Below, one piece after another: positions 1-8,738 of a stretch of 23,431 nucleotides of DNA (positions are counted from its first letter, which is position 1; every line of letters starts with the position of its first letter). Made by a program: the position numbers and the translations under genes. The notes beneath the pieces are model-generated. The model had not been told where the DNA came from and ran no database searches. It saw only the letters and a list, made by a program, of their open reading frames with translations. Source of the stretch: an uncultured Veillonella sp. (GTDB taxonomy: Bacteria > Bacillota > Negativicutes > Veillonellales > Veillonellaceae); contig CAJZEE010000025.1 of assembly GCA_915066865.1 (NCBI GenBank), positions 1 to 23,431 on the forward strand. Direction: 5' to 3'.

Positions 1-150
1 CTATTTATATAATATCTATTTAAGTCTTTTATGTATCAAATTTGTATTTTATATTTATCGTTTATATTCATTATACATTAACTTGTAAGTCAATTTCTTC
101 CTTCACAAACAACAAATTCAGTAGATAAGCTTATAGATAAAAATAGACAG

Positions 151-191
151 AAAAAAACTGTGACAAAGTTTCTGTACCTCATCACAGTTTT
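151..191 (-). terminator. Rho-independent terminator of tyrS
   Basis: Read on the minus strand, the arms AAAACTGTGA (182-191) and TCACAGTTTT (154-163) can form a 10-bp stem, followed by a run of seven T (complement of 151-157). It begins four bases after the tyrS stop codon. Confidence 0.85.
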
Positions 192-194
192 ATA

Positions 195-1403
195 TTAGTT
201 AAATTTAATTTTTAGGAATTTACGTTTACCTACTTGAAGAATCATGCCGTCTTCAAGAGTAATATTTTCTTCGCTATATTTTTCGCCATTTATTTTGAAA
301 GCACCTGCTTTAATAGAGCGACGTGCTTCACCATTGGATGCAGTTAAGCCAGCATCTGTGCAGAACTGTGGTACAAAGATTGGTTCTGTTGGTGCATCCA
401 TGGCGTACTCAGGAATGTCTGTAGGCATAGCGCGTTGTTGGAACACGCGTTTAAATTCTTCTTCTGCTTCGAGAGCCACCTCTTCACCATGATACAAGCG
501 AACAATGGTACGAGCCAATTGCATTTTAGCATCACGAGGATGTAACTCCCCGGATTCAAGACGTTTTGCCATATCCTCTTGCTCTTCGATAGACATATCT
601 GTAACGAGCATGAAGTAGCGCATCATCAATTCATCAGGAATGGACATCGCTTTGCCGTACATTTCTTTAGGTTCTTCATCGATACCGATGTAATTACCTA
701 AAGATTTACTCATTTTTTGAACGCCATCAAGACCTTCAAGCAATGGCATTGTAATAACAACTTGTGGCTCTTGACCTTCCAATTCTTGTAAATGACGACC
801 CATTAACAAGTTAAAAGTTTGGTCTGTACCACCAAATTCAACGTCAGCATGTAATGCTACGGAATCTTGACCTTGCATCAATGGGTACATGAACTCATGC
901 ACGCCAATAGGACGACCTTCTTTAAAGCGTTTGCTAAAATCATCGCGTTCCATCATACGTGCAACTGTATAGGAGCTAGCCAAACGAAGTACGTCAGCAA
1001 AATTCATAGATTCCAACCAATCGCTATTGTCACGAACAATTGTTTTTTCAGGATCTAATACCTTGAAGATTTGTGTTTTATAAGTTTCAGCATTTTTCAA
1101 TACTTCTTCTTTTGTTAATGGTGGACGAGTAACACTTTTACCAGTAGGATCACCAATACGAGCAGTAAAGCCACCGATAACGATCACTACTTGATGACCA
1201 AATTCTTGGAATAAACGTAGCTTACGAAGAGGAACAGTATGTCCCAAATGAATGTCTGGAGCCGTTGGATCCAAACCTAGTTTTACAACTAGTGGTTTAT
1301 TTTCCTTAATGAATTTCTCTATTTTTTTTACAAGATCTTGTTCGTTAATTAAATCCGCTACACCATGTTTAATTTGGCGCACTTGTTCTTGAGCACTAAT
1401 CAT
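195..1403 (-). CDS. tyrS: Tyrosyl-tRNA synthetase
   Basis: This class I aminoacyl-tRNA synthetase activates tyrosine with ATP and charges tRNA-Tyr in the cytoplasm. The 402-residue length fits the family. The HIGH-type motif HLGH is at residues 52-55 and KMSKS at 230-234. An S4-like RNA-binding domain occupies about residues 340-400. The overall pattern, including GLDPTAPDIHLGH, resembles the longer TyrS subgroup (type 2) rather than the Bacillus TyrS type; that subgroup call is from memory. The ATG start has AGGAGG a few bases upstream. The gene is monocistronic as far as the window shows, with its own promoter (1433-1461) and terminator (151-191). The predicted leader is only about 23 nt, so no T-box can precede it. 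Confidence 0.97.
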   Translation of the reverse strand: MISAQEQVRQIKHGVADLINEQDLVKKIEKFIKENKPLVVKLGLDPTAPDIHLGHTVPLRKLRLFQEFGHQVVIVIGGFTARIGDPTGKSVTRPPLTKEEVLKNAETYKTQIFKVLDPEKTIVRDNSDWLESMNFADVLRLASSYTVARMMERDDFSKRFKEGRPIGVHEFMYPLMQGQDSVALHADVEFGGTDQTFNLLMGRHLQELEGQEPQVVITMPLLEGLDGVQKMSKSLGNYIGIDEEPKEMYGKAMSIPDELMMRYFMLVTDMSIEEQEDMAKRLESGELHPRDAKMQLARTIVRLYHGEEVALEAEEEFKRVFQQRAMPTDIPEYAMDAPTEPIFVPQFCTDAGLTASNGEARRSIKAGAFKINGEKYSEENITLEDGMILQVGKRKFLKIKFN

Positions 1404-1432
1404 GATAATCCTCCTAGAAATACTATTGTTTT

Positions 1433-1461
1433 AGTATACCATTATCTAAAAACTTTCACAA
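1433..1461 (-). promoter_or_regulatory. Sigma-A type promoter of tyrS
   Basis: On the minus strand, TTGTGA (1456-1461) and TATACT (1433-1438) are separated by exactly 17 bases. TG one base before the -10 box gives an extended -10 (TGGTATACT). It predicts a leader of about 23 nt before tyrS. Confidence 0.75.
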
Positions 1462-1472
1462 TTATATATAGT

Positions 1473-1500
1473 ATTGGATTTAAACCATTTATGATATAAT
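1473..1500 (+). promoter_or_regulatory. Extended -10 promoter of the PBP1A gene
   Basis: The plus strand has TGATATAAT (1492-1500), a perfect TATAAT with an extended -10 TG. A weak -35 (ATTGGA, 1473-1478) lies 16 bases upstream. The predicted 5' leader is about 50 nt. It is divergent from the tyrS promoter, with the two -35 regions about 12 bases apart. Confidence 0.65.
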
Positions 1501-1560
1501 ATTTATAACTGCGTAATAGATTTTACGTTATATTTACTAAAAGAAAAAAGAGGTGACTCT

Positions 1561-3651
1561 ATGAGTAGTAACTCAAATACGAGAGCCAATCGCCGCTCAA
1601 ATGGTAATGGTTCTACACCGAAGAAAACAAATCCTAAGCGTCTATTTTGGATTTGTACACTTCTCTTTATACTCATCGTAGCCGGTGGTGGCTGTGGTTT
1701 CATAAGTGCCACATTATCAAATCTACCGGATGTATCCAATGTACGCCCTTCTGCATCGTCTCAGATTTATGACGTGCACGGCAATCTCATTACTACGGTT
1801 CACTCCACAGAAAATAGATTGCCAGTACCTCTAAAAGATGTACCAAAAGATTTACAGAATGCCTTTGTAGCTACAGAAGATTCCCGTTTCTATACGCATC
1901 ATGGTATTGACCCAATTGGTATTTTACGTGCTGTATGGGTAAACATTGTACATAGCGGTGTATCTGAAGGTGGTTCTACAATTACTCAACAATTAGCTCG
2001 TAATGCATTCTTATCCCAAGATAGAACATTAAAACGTAAAATTTCCGAAGCATTATTAGCGCTTAAAATTGAACAACATTACACCAAGGATGAAATCCTT
2101 GAAATGTATATGAACCAAATCTACTTTGGTCAAGGTGCTTACGGTGTACAATCTGCATCTCATGTATATTTTGGTAAGGATGCTAGTGAGTTAACACTTG
2201 CACAAGCGGCGCTCATTGCTGGTTTACCACAAAGCCCTAACTATTACTCCCCATTCAATGATTTAGAGGCTAGTAAAAAACGTCAAGCTGTCGTATTAGG
2301 CCAAATGGTAAAATATGGTTATATTACACAAGAGCAAGCTGACGAAGCTCGTCAAGCAGATTTAGGTTTAATAGCTAAACAAGAACAAGCTCATGAGAAA
2401 TCTAATGCATCTTACTTCATTAACTATGTTATTTCTCAGATTTCTGAAAAGTACGGCGATGATGCCATCTATAAAGATGGGTTAAAAATCTATACTACTC
2501 TCGATATGGATGCACAAAATGCTGCTGTTGCAGCAATGCAAAATTTGCCTAATTACTACACTGATAAAAATGGATTATCTCAACCACAAGGTGCTATAGT
2601 AGCCATGAATCCTCACAATGGTTACATTGTAGCCATGGTCGGTGGTCGCGGCGATGACGCTTTCAACCGCGCTACACAAGCAGAACGTCAACCTGGTTCC
2701 ACTATGAAACCTTTCGTTTATTTAGCAGCTATTCAATCAGGTAAAACTCCTGGTTCTATAGTTGAGGACAGTCCTGTTACCTTCGGTAATTGGAGTCCTA
2801 AAAACTATGAAAACGACTACGAAGGTAATATTACATACCGCTACGCATTACAACATTCTCGCAATGTAGCAGCTGTAAAAGTTGCTGATGAAGTAGGTAT
2901 GACTAAAGTTATCAATCTTGCTAAAGAAATGGGTATCTCTACTCTAACTGATCAAGATTACAACTTATCGACAGCACTTGGCGGTTTAACTCATGGTGTT
3001 ACACCTCTTGATATGGTACAGGCTTACGGTGTACTTGCTAATGGCGGTATCAAGGTTCAACCTACAGCCATCCTTAAAATTGTAGATCGCAACGGCCAAG
3101 TTGTAGAAGAAAACTCTATCCAAGAAAAACGCGTTATTGATGAAAAAGATGCGGCCATCATGACTAATATGCTAGAATCTGTTATAAATGGTGGTACTGG
3201 CGGTAATGCAGCCATCGGTCGTCCTGCAGCAGGTAAAACAGGTACTACTGATGACTCCAAAGATGCTTGGTTCATAGGTTACACTCCAGATTTAGTAGCT
3301 GCTGTTTGGATTGGTGATGACTACGGCACCGAAACATTACACGGTATTACGGGTGGTAGTACACCTGCTGTTATGTGGGGTCAATTCATGGCAAATGCGC
3401 TTGCCAATACCCCTGCTTCTGACTTCTCCGTTCCTGCTAGCGCTCAATCAGCTGTTTCTGAAGGTTATTATAATCCTGTAAAAGCACAGCCTAAAAAAGA
3501 AGCTGCTAAGGACGAAAAAGCAGACAAAAAAGATGATAAAGACAAATCGAAAGATGAAGCTGTAAAAGATGACAGTGGCTCAAAAGATGATGCAACTGAA
3601 CAGAAATCTAATTCATCCAAAAGTAAAAAGTCTAGTAAAAAAGATCGTTAA
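1561..3651 (+). CDS. ponA: Class A penicillin-binding protein, PBP1A family
   Basis: This bifunctional peptidoglycan synthase polymerises lipid II through its glycosyltransferase domain and cross-links stem peptides through its transpeptidase domain. It is anchored in the inner membrane by one segment at about residues 28-50. The GT51 domain (about 65-250) has the catalytic EDSRFYTHHGID motif with Glu106, and GGSTITQQ at 137-144. The transpeptidase domain (about 310-620) has SxxK at Ser380-Lys383, SxN at 433-435 and KTG at 559-561, so all active-site motifs are present. The last 55 residues or so form a Lys/Asp/Ser-rich, probably disordered tail. The ATG is preceded by AGAGGTGA. It is the only plus-strand gene in the window and appears monocistronic. 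The symbol is by analogy; mrcA or pbp1A would serve equally. Confidence 0.95.
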   Translation: MSSNSNTRANRRSNGNGSTPKKTNPKRLFWICTLLFILIVAGGGCGFISATLSNLPDVSNVRPSASSQIYDVHGNLITTVHSTENRLPVPLKDVPKDLQNAFVATEDSRFYTHHGIDPIGILRAVWVNIVHSGVSEGGSTITQQLARNAFLSQDRTLKRKISEALLALKIEQHYTKDEILEMYMNQIYFGQGAYGVQSASHVYFGKDASELTLAQAALIAGLPQSPNYYSPFNDLEASKKRQAVVLGQMVKYGYITQEQADEARQADLGLIAKQEQAHEKSNASYFINYVISQISEKYGDDAIYKDGLKIYTTLDMDAQNAAVAAMQNLPNYYTDKNGLSQPQGAIVAMNPHNGYIVAMVGGRGDDAFNRATQAERQPGSTMKPFVYLAAIQSGKTPGSIVEDSPVTFGNWSPKNYENDYEGNITYRYALQHSRNVAAVKVADEVGMTKVINLAKEMGISTLTDQDYNLSTALGGLTHGVTPLDMVQAYGVLANGGIKVQPTAILKIVDRNGQVVEENSIQEKRVIDEKDAAIMTNMLESVINGGTGGNAAIGRPAAGKTGTTDDSKDAWFIGYTPDLVAAVWIGDDYGTETLHGITGGSTPAVMWGQFMANALANTPASDFSVPASAQSAVSEGYYNPVKAQPKKEAAKDEKADKKDDKDKSKDEAVKDDSGSKDDATEQKSNSSKSKKSSKKDR

Positions 3652-3662
3652 TCTAATACTCT

Positions 3663-3697
3663 AAAGGAGCGGAACATGTGTTCCGCTCCTTTCTTTT
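3663..3697 (+). terminator. Rho-independent terminator of the PBP1A gene
   Basis: Arms 3663-3676 and 3679-3692 form a perfect GC-rich inverted repeat (core GGAGCGGAACA/TGTTCCGCTCC), followed by a T-rich tract TTTCTTTT. It starts 12 bases after the stop codon. Confidence 0.92.
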
Positions 3698-3701
3698 ACG
3701 T

Positions 3702-3734
3702 AAAAAGGTAGTAAGTTCTAAGAACTTACTACCT
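3702..3734 (-). terminator. Terminator of the U32-mutS2 unit (possibly bidirectional)
   Basis: Arms AGGTAGTAAGTTCT (3706-3719) and its exact complement (3721-3734) form a 14-bp stem. On the minus strand it is followed by five T (complement of 3702-3706), which fits termination of transcripts from mutS2 about 100 bases upstream. On the plus strand only a pyrimidine-rich stretch follows, so it could serve weakly as a backup for the PBP1A gene. Confidence 0.8.
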
Positions 3735-3834
3735 CTTCTATTTCTATATATGTATATGGCTATACCCCATAACCAATTTGATATACGATAATAATTTACT
3801 ATATTATCTATAACTATATCACTATTGTGTAGCT

Positions 3835-6213
3835 TTATTTCAGAACTACATTGGTAGCCCCTGCACCACCTTCATCATAGCCTGCCGTTTCAAAATGAGC
3901 TACATGCGGTAAGGTACGCAAATATTGATGTACACCTTCTCGTAATGCGCCAGTCCCCTTACCGTGAATAATGCGCACTTGATTAACACCACCAAGTAAA
4001 GCTTGGTCAATAAATCTACCAACAGAAACTGTCGCTTCATCTACCGTTTGTCCAAGAATATTGATTTCAGTACGAACCTCTTTTTGGCGTTGTACGGCAG
4101 AGCCCCCCATACGCTTTCTAGTCTTAGGCATAGCTGCTTTTTGTTCCCGTTCAAGCTTATTTCCTTCTTCACGTGTAGTAGATTGTAATTCGCTAACCTT
4201 TACAGTAGCTGTTAGTCCATTAATATCTACATTCACACGATTGCCATTGATAGCTAATACGGTACCTAATGAGCGTAAAGATGTAACATATACTGCTTGG
4301 CCTACCTTAATAGTATCTGCAGTCAAAGATTTACGATCATCATCTACTGGAGATTCTGGTATATGTACATTAGAGATACCCTTACGTGCAGCATTAATAG
4401 CAGATTGACGCTTATCCTTATTTGTTTCAGAGAATTGCGATTTCAATTGCTTGATAATCGCTTCCCCTTCGACGCGTAAGCTACGTTTCATAGATTCTGC
4501 ATCAGCTTGTGCTTTGGTTAAGATTTGTTTACGCTTTTCGTTAAACTGTTTCTTTTCCTTCTCTAATTGACCACGCATGCGACGTGTTTCATCAAGCTCT
4601 TTCTTTAAGGCTCTTTCCCGTTCAGATGCCTTACGAAGTTGCTCATTCAAATCTGAAAGGACTTCTTCCATTTCATGGCTACCAAATTGAGATTTATACT
4701 CTGCAGCGCGCGTTACGATATCTTTTGGCAAACCTAAACGGGCCGCAATACTCAACGCATGGCTACTACCAGCTACACCGATATGAAGTCGATATGTTGG
4801 TTTTAAGGTGCGCTCATCAAATTCTACATGGCCGTTTTCGATTCCTTCTGTATGGTATGCATAGTTTTTAAGCTCATTATAATGGGTACTTACCATCATA
4901 AGGGCACCTTTTTTACGGAAGAACTCGAGGATAGATACAGCAAGTGCACTACCTTCCTCTGGATCTGTACCGGATCCAAGCTCATCCAGCAATACCAAGT
5001 CATTTGGGCCACAATGTTTAATAATGGAAATAACTTGTGTCATATGAGCAGAGAACGTACTAAGGCTAGCCTCAATACTTTGTTCATCCCCAATATCGGC
5101 AAAGATATTTTGGAATATAGGCAACATTGAGCCGTGGTCTGCAGGAATAAATAGACCACATTGGTTCATTAAACTCAATAACCCTAATGTTTTAAGGGAT
5201 ACTGTTTTACCGCCTGTATTAGACCCAGTAATCAATAAAATACGGTACGATGTACCTAATTGAATATTTGTAGGTACTACCACATTCGGTGGGATTAATG
5301 GGTGCCGAGCTCTCATGAGATTGACAGTTCTGTCTGTGCTCAAGATGGCCGGTACACCCTTATAAGAAATAGCAAGGCTCGCCTTACCATATACAAATTC
5401 GATGTGGGATACCTTTTCACAAGCATCCATCAAATCATTACTATGTTGTTTTACAAGGGCTGATAATTCACGGTAAATACGCAATACCTCTTGCTCTTCA
5501 CCAATCAAAGCCTCTTGTAATTCATTATTTAGATTCACCAAGCGCATCGGTTCAATATAGAGTGTTTGACCCGTTGCAGAACGGTCGTGAATAAGACCAT
5601 CAAAATATTGGCGATATTCCTGTTTTACAGGGATTACATAGCGATTGTTACGCTGTGTAATAATCGTTTCTTGGAAATACTTCTGATTATCCTTGTCGTG
5701 TAAGATAGCTTGAATATCATTTTTAATCTTATCACGAGTTTTGATAATCGTATTTCTTAAGCTAGCCAACTTAGGAGATGCTGTATCAAGCAATTCCCCT
5801 TTATCATCAAAGACGCGTTTAAATCGGTTTTCAATGCGATCTGTATTCGGCATATCCTGTACCCATAGGGATAGCAATGGATATTCCATATATTTCGTTC
5901 TAAAGAACTTTGTCATTCGCTTATAAGCACCAATGGTTAAATAAATATCCCACAATGCTTCACGAGTAAGGACAAAGTCTTTACGACTCTTTTTACAGGA
6001 TTCACGAATATCTCGCGTACCGCCTAACGGTTGTTCTACCTCGGTTTGCAAAGAACGCATGGCTTCTGCCGTTTCATCAAGGTTCTCTTGAATGGCTTTC
6101 GCATCTGTCATAGGTTCGATGTGCATGGCTAATTCTTTAGCAATGGTAGAACTACAATGTTGTTGTAATTGTTCTTTTATATGGTGAAAGTCTAATACAT
6201 CTTCGTTAAACAA
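3835..6213 (-). CDS. mutS2: MutS2 ATPase with Smr domain
   Basis: MutS2 proteins are dimeric ABC-type ATPases. They have been linked to suppression of recombination and, in Bacillus subtilis, to splitting or clearing collided ribosomes. In the 792-residue product, Walker A GSNTGGKT is at 330-337 and Walker B LVLLDELGSGTDP at about 406-418. A charged coiled coil follows at 520-600, then a KOW-like segment at 636-675 and an Smr domain at 718-792 with HGKGTG at 750-755. I chose the TTG at 6211-6213 because AGAGGT (6220-6225) sits just upstream, directly after the stop of the U32 gene. An in-frame start at 6273 would lie inside that gene and has no comparable support. The Smr LDLRG motif reads INILG. 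The gene is coupled to the U32 gene and ends before the terminator at 3702-3734. Confidence 0.95.
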   Translation of the reverse strand: MFNEDVLDFHHIKEQLQQHCSSTIAKELAMHIEPMTDAKAIQENLDETAEAMRSLQTEVEQPLGGTRDIRESCKKSRKDFVLTREALWDIYLTIGAYKRMTKFFRTKYMEYPLLSLWVQDMPNTDRIENRFKRVFDDKGELLDTASPKLASLRNTIIKTRDKIKNDIQAILHDKDNQKYFQETIITQRNNRYVIPVKQEYRQYFDGLIHDRSATGQTLYIEPMRLVNLNNELQEALIGEEQEVLRIYRELSALVKQHSNDLMDACEKVSHIEFVYGKASLAISYKGVPAILSTDRTVNLMRARHPLIPPNVVVPTNIQLGTSYRILLITGSNTGGKTVSLKTLGLLSLMNQCGLFIPADHGSMLPIFQNIFADIGDEQSIEASLSTFSAHMTQVISIIKHCGPNDLVLLDELGSGTDPEEGSALAVSILEFFRKKGALMMVSTHYNELKNYAYHTEGIENGHVEFDERTLKPTYRLHIGVAGSSHALSIAARLGLPKDIVTRAAEYKSQFGSHEMEEVLSDLNEQLRKASERERALKKELDETRRMRGQLEKEKKQFNEKRKQILTKAQADAESMKRSLRVEGEAIIKQLKSQFSETNKDKRQSAINAARKGISNVHIPESPVDDDRKSLTADTIKVGQAVYVTSLRSLGTVLAINGNRVNVDINGLTATVKVSELQSTTREEGNKLEREQKAAMPKTRKRMGGSAVQRQKEVRTEINILGQTVDEATVSVGRFIDQALLGGVNQVRIIHGKGTGALREGVHQYLRTLPHVAHFETAGYDEGGAGATNVVLK

Positions 6214-6219
6214 TGTACT

Positions 6220-6225
6220 ACCTCT
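6220..6225 (-). promoter_or_regulatory. Ribosome binding site selecting the mutS2 TTG start
   Basis: AGAGGT on the minus strand lies one base after the U32 stop codon (6227-6229) and six bases before TTG. Its place supports translational coupling and decides the mutS2 start. Confidence 0.75.
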
Positions 6226-6226
6226 T

Positions 6227-8650
6227 TTATAAAATACCTCTAAAATAGTGGCCCCTTGTAATAGGCGTATCATCTTTGCCTACACTCTTTGGCGGAGCCT
6301 CTTTAGTTCCATTTTGAATGGATACATAATCTGCTACGATAGTACGCAATCTCTTTGGATCCATATGACGTCCATCGATGCGCAAAATATGTAGCCCTTT
6401 TCGGTGTAACTCTGGCACATACGCGCGCATATCCATTTCATGACTATTCATGATGTGCATACGGCAATACGGATCCGTACGAAGTGGGAATACTTCCCCT
6501 TTACGGTCCTTCAATGCGTAATCTTCCTTTACACACGGCATAGGGCAATTTTCTTTTTTACCTGTCCCTACAAAGCTAGCGATGGCACAGTATTCAGAAA
6601 TCATCATTTCCGTATAGCCATGAACCATAACCTCTAATGGCAAATTAGTAGATTTTTGTAAGCTTACGAGTTGCGTCAAGGTTAACTCTAAGGATGGCGC
6701 TATGCTACTCATATGTAAATCTTCCCATACTTGTAATGCAGAGCCATTAAATATGTTAAGACCTGTATCAGCTTCAATAGCACCTGTATACCCTAAGTCA
6801 CGAAGCCACAATAAGGCTTGAGGGACGTGAATAGAAATGCTATCTGGTTTCGCCTCAACTATGGCCTTAAGGGTATTCATATACGCCTTTACTTCATCAT
6901 CTTTCACAACCCGAGGGGTAGCAAATACACAAAGTACATTATGGTCTTTACAAAGCTTAGCTACCTGTTCGTAGATGCTAAGTTCATAAGGCTTACGTTG
7001 TAAACGGTCACCACCGAAGATAATCTTCTTAGCGCCCCCGTCAATAGCTGCTTTCACAGCCTCTAGTTCATCAACGCGAGCACTCACCATAGGCTCAGAA
7101 TATTGAACCTTACCCTTAGCAACCATAGATGACATATCTTGAGGCTCTACAGCCAGCTCAGCCCAAGCAGTTTCATGATCTGTAATTAACAGAGTTTCTA
7201 AAGACTCCACTGCATCGCGACGCAATGCATTCAAAACACTAGCAGGCCACATATATGGACCTTTTGGAATAGACATAGAGGCTAGAGTAAACAATGTATT
7301 ACCTAATCTACCCACTTGGTCTGTAACCTTCTCTAAACTAGTCGGTTTATTATTAGCATAAACTGGTTCAAACTCATTAGATACTGTCACAGTACGACCG
7401 TCGTTTAATACAAAGGTAAGATTTGTACATGGCTGTTCTCGGTCTGTATTAATAGATAGATAACCATGTACTTCTAATTTAGCACTAAAGTCTTGTAAGC
7501 CCCGTTGCTTTTGAGATTTTGGCGTAGATGCCAAGAATACTTGTCCTGCCGCAAAGCCTTCATCAGGTTTACCTACAAAATGTTTTTCATTTACTAAGGA
7601 CCAATTCTGATCAATTTGGTAGTACGTAATACTACCAGAAGCTTGCATTACCTTTAAGAGTGAACCTTTTTCAATCGGTTCTGTTAGGTACAAATGAACT
7701 TGTCCCTTTTTGACCTCTGCTTTGCCGATCAATTTCCCTTGATTATTTGGAGCCACAACGGTCATCATGGATTTCCCTACATGATCTGTTAAGTAATCTG
7801 TAGAGAAGCCGCGGTTAAAGCCAGCAGCCAATGCCTTAGCGTCAGCAGAATCCATATGAGCCGTATCCAAGATATGGCGGTAAGTACCAATAACTTGGCG
7901 CACATAGGATACCTTCTTCATACGCCCTTCCACCTTGAAGGACTTTACACCGGCTGCTACAAGTTCATTCATATGTTCACTATAGTTAAGATCTTTAGGG
8001 CTCAATAAATAAGCTTCGTGTTTAGGTAATAAGCTAGTACCCGAGGAATCTAGTAATTCATAAGGCAAGCGACAAGGCTGTGCACAAGCACCACGGTTAC
8101 CACTGCGACCACCGATGAAGGAACTCATTAAGCATTGTCCAGAATAGCATACGCATAAGGCACCATGAACAAAGACTTCGATTTCAGCTGTACAGTTTTT
8201 GCAAATATGTTCAATTTCAGCTAGGCTCAATTCACGAGCTAAAACGACACGTGTAAAACCGAGACTTTCATAAAAACGAACCGCATCTAGCGTAGCTGCA
8301 GTCATTTGTGTACTACCATGTAAGTGTAATTTAGGAGCCACTCGCTGTGCCAACTTAGCCACTGCTAAATCTTGAACGATAATAGCATCAACACCGATGC
8401 GTTCTAAGTCTTTTAAATACGACTCGAGAGCCGTTAATTCAGAATCGCCTATTAGGATGTTTACTGTTACATATACGGACACATCTAAAATATGCGCCAA
8501 TCGAATAGCCTCGGCCAATTCTTCAATGCCAAAGTTTGCTGCATGAGCACGAGCATTAAAGCCTTTACCACCGAGATAAATCGCATTCGCTCCAGATTCT
8601 AAGGCAGCTATGAAATTTTCCATCGTACCGGCAGGAGCCAATAATTCCAT
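6227..8650 (-). CDS. U32 family protein (RlhA/YdcP-like), double U32 module
   Basis: Members of peptidase family U32 such as E. coli RlhA and TrhP are needed for hydroxylation of 23S rRNA or tRNA bases; older members were annotated as collagenase-like proteases. The 807-residue product starts with the typical LLAPAG. It carries the first-module cysteine signature at about 166-193 (Cys166, 168, 173, 189 and 193, within SGQC and GRSGNRGACAQPCR), which probably binds an iron-sulfur centre. A middle region resembles the DUF3656 insert. A second U32-like half follows, with its own cysteines near the C-terminus (ENCPMPC and DPYC). I chose the ATG at 8648-8650 because AAAGG lies about seven bases upstream; an in-frame TTG six bases earlier is too close to that site. 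It is followed directly by mutS2. The exact substrate cannot be told from sequence. Confidence 0.88.
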   Translation of the reverse strand: MELLAPAGTMENFIAALESGANAIYLGGKGFNARAHAANFGIEELAEAIRLAHILDVSVYVTVNILIGDSELTALESYLKDLERIGVDAIIVQDLAVAKLAQRVAPKLHLHGSTQMTAATLDAVRFYESLGFTRVVLARELSLAEIEHICKNCTAEIEVFVHGALCVCYSGQCLMSSFIGGRSGNRGACAQPCRLPYELLDSSGTSLLPKHEAYLLSPKDLNYSEHMNELVAAGVKSFKVEGRMKKVSYVRQVIGTYRHILDTAHMDSADAKALAAGFNRGFSTDYLTDHVGKSMMTVVAPNNQGKLIGKAEVKKGQVHLYLTEPIEKGSLLKVMQASGSITYYQIDQNWSLVNEKHFVGKPDEGFAAGQVFLASTPKSQKQRGLQDFSAKLEVHGYLSINTDREQPCTNLTFVLNDGRTVTVSNEFEPVYANNKPTSLEKVTDQVGRLGNTLFTLASMSIPKGPYMWPASVLNALRRDAVESLETLLITDHETAWAELAVEPQDMSSMVAKGKVQYSEPMVSARVDELEAVKAAIDGGAKKIIFGGDRLQRKPYELSIYEQVAKLCKDHNVLCVFATPRVVKDDEVKAYMNTLKAIVEAKPDSISIHVPQALLWLRDLGYTGAIEADTGLNIFNGSALQVWEDLHMSSIAPSLELTLTQLVSLQKSTNLPLEVMVHGYTEMMISEYCAIASFVGTGKKENCPMPCVKEDYALKDRKGEVFPLRTDPYCRMHIMNSHEMDMRAYVPELHRKGLHILRIDGRHMDPKRLRTIVADYVSIQNGTKEAPPKSVGKDDTPITRGHYFRGIL

Positions 8651-8692
8651 GGACAATCCTTTCTACCTAACTAAAGGTATAACTATAGTACT

Positions 8693-8721
8693 AAAAGGGT
8701 TTACCATACGGTAAACCCTTT
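8693..8721 (-). terminator. Hairpin terminator after pheT
   Basis: Arms AAAGGGTTTACC (8694-8705) and its exact complement (8710-8721) flank a 4-base loop. On the minus strand TTTT follows, then mixed sequence. The U-tract is short, so termination may be partial and allow some read-through into the U32-mutS2 genes. Confidence 0.7.
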
Positions 8722-8738
8722 CAATATACTACTTGAGA

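Noticed and set aside
1..150. TATAAT-like boxes left of the tyrS terminator on the minus strand
   Set aside because: A TTGACT and a TATAAT are present but only 12 bases apart; the gene they might serve is outside the window. Nothing else was seen in this stretch.
3735..3834. Small hairpin GGTTAT-GGGGT-ATAGCC downstream of mutS2
   Set aside because: Only six base pairs with a wobble and no T-tract; no evidence for a small RNA.
4061..4408. Plus-strand open frame of 115 codons inside mutS2
   Set aside because: Shadow of the MutS2 Smr and KOW regions, with no recognisable motif.
6214..6273. Longer MutS2 starting at 6273
   Set aside because: It would overlap the U32 gene by 47 bases and add 20 residues not typical of MutS2, whereas TTG at 6213 has a well-placed AGAGGT.
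8651..8692. Promoter for the U32-mutS2 pair
   Set aside because: AT-rich with TATACC and TACTAT hexamers, but no -35 at correct spacing; not supported enough to list.
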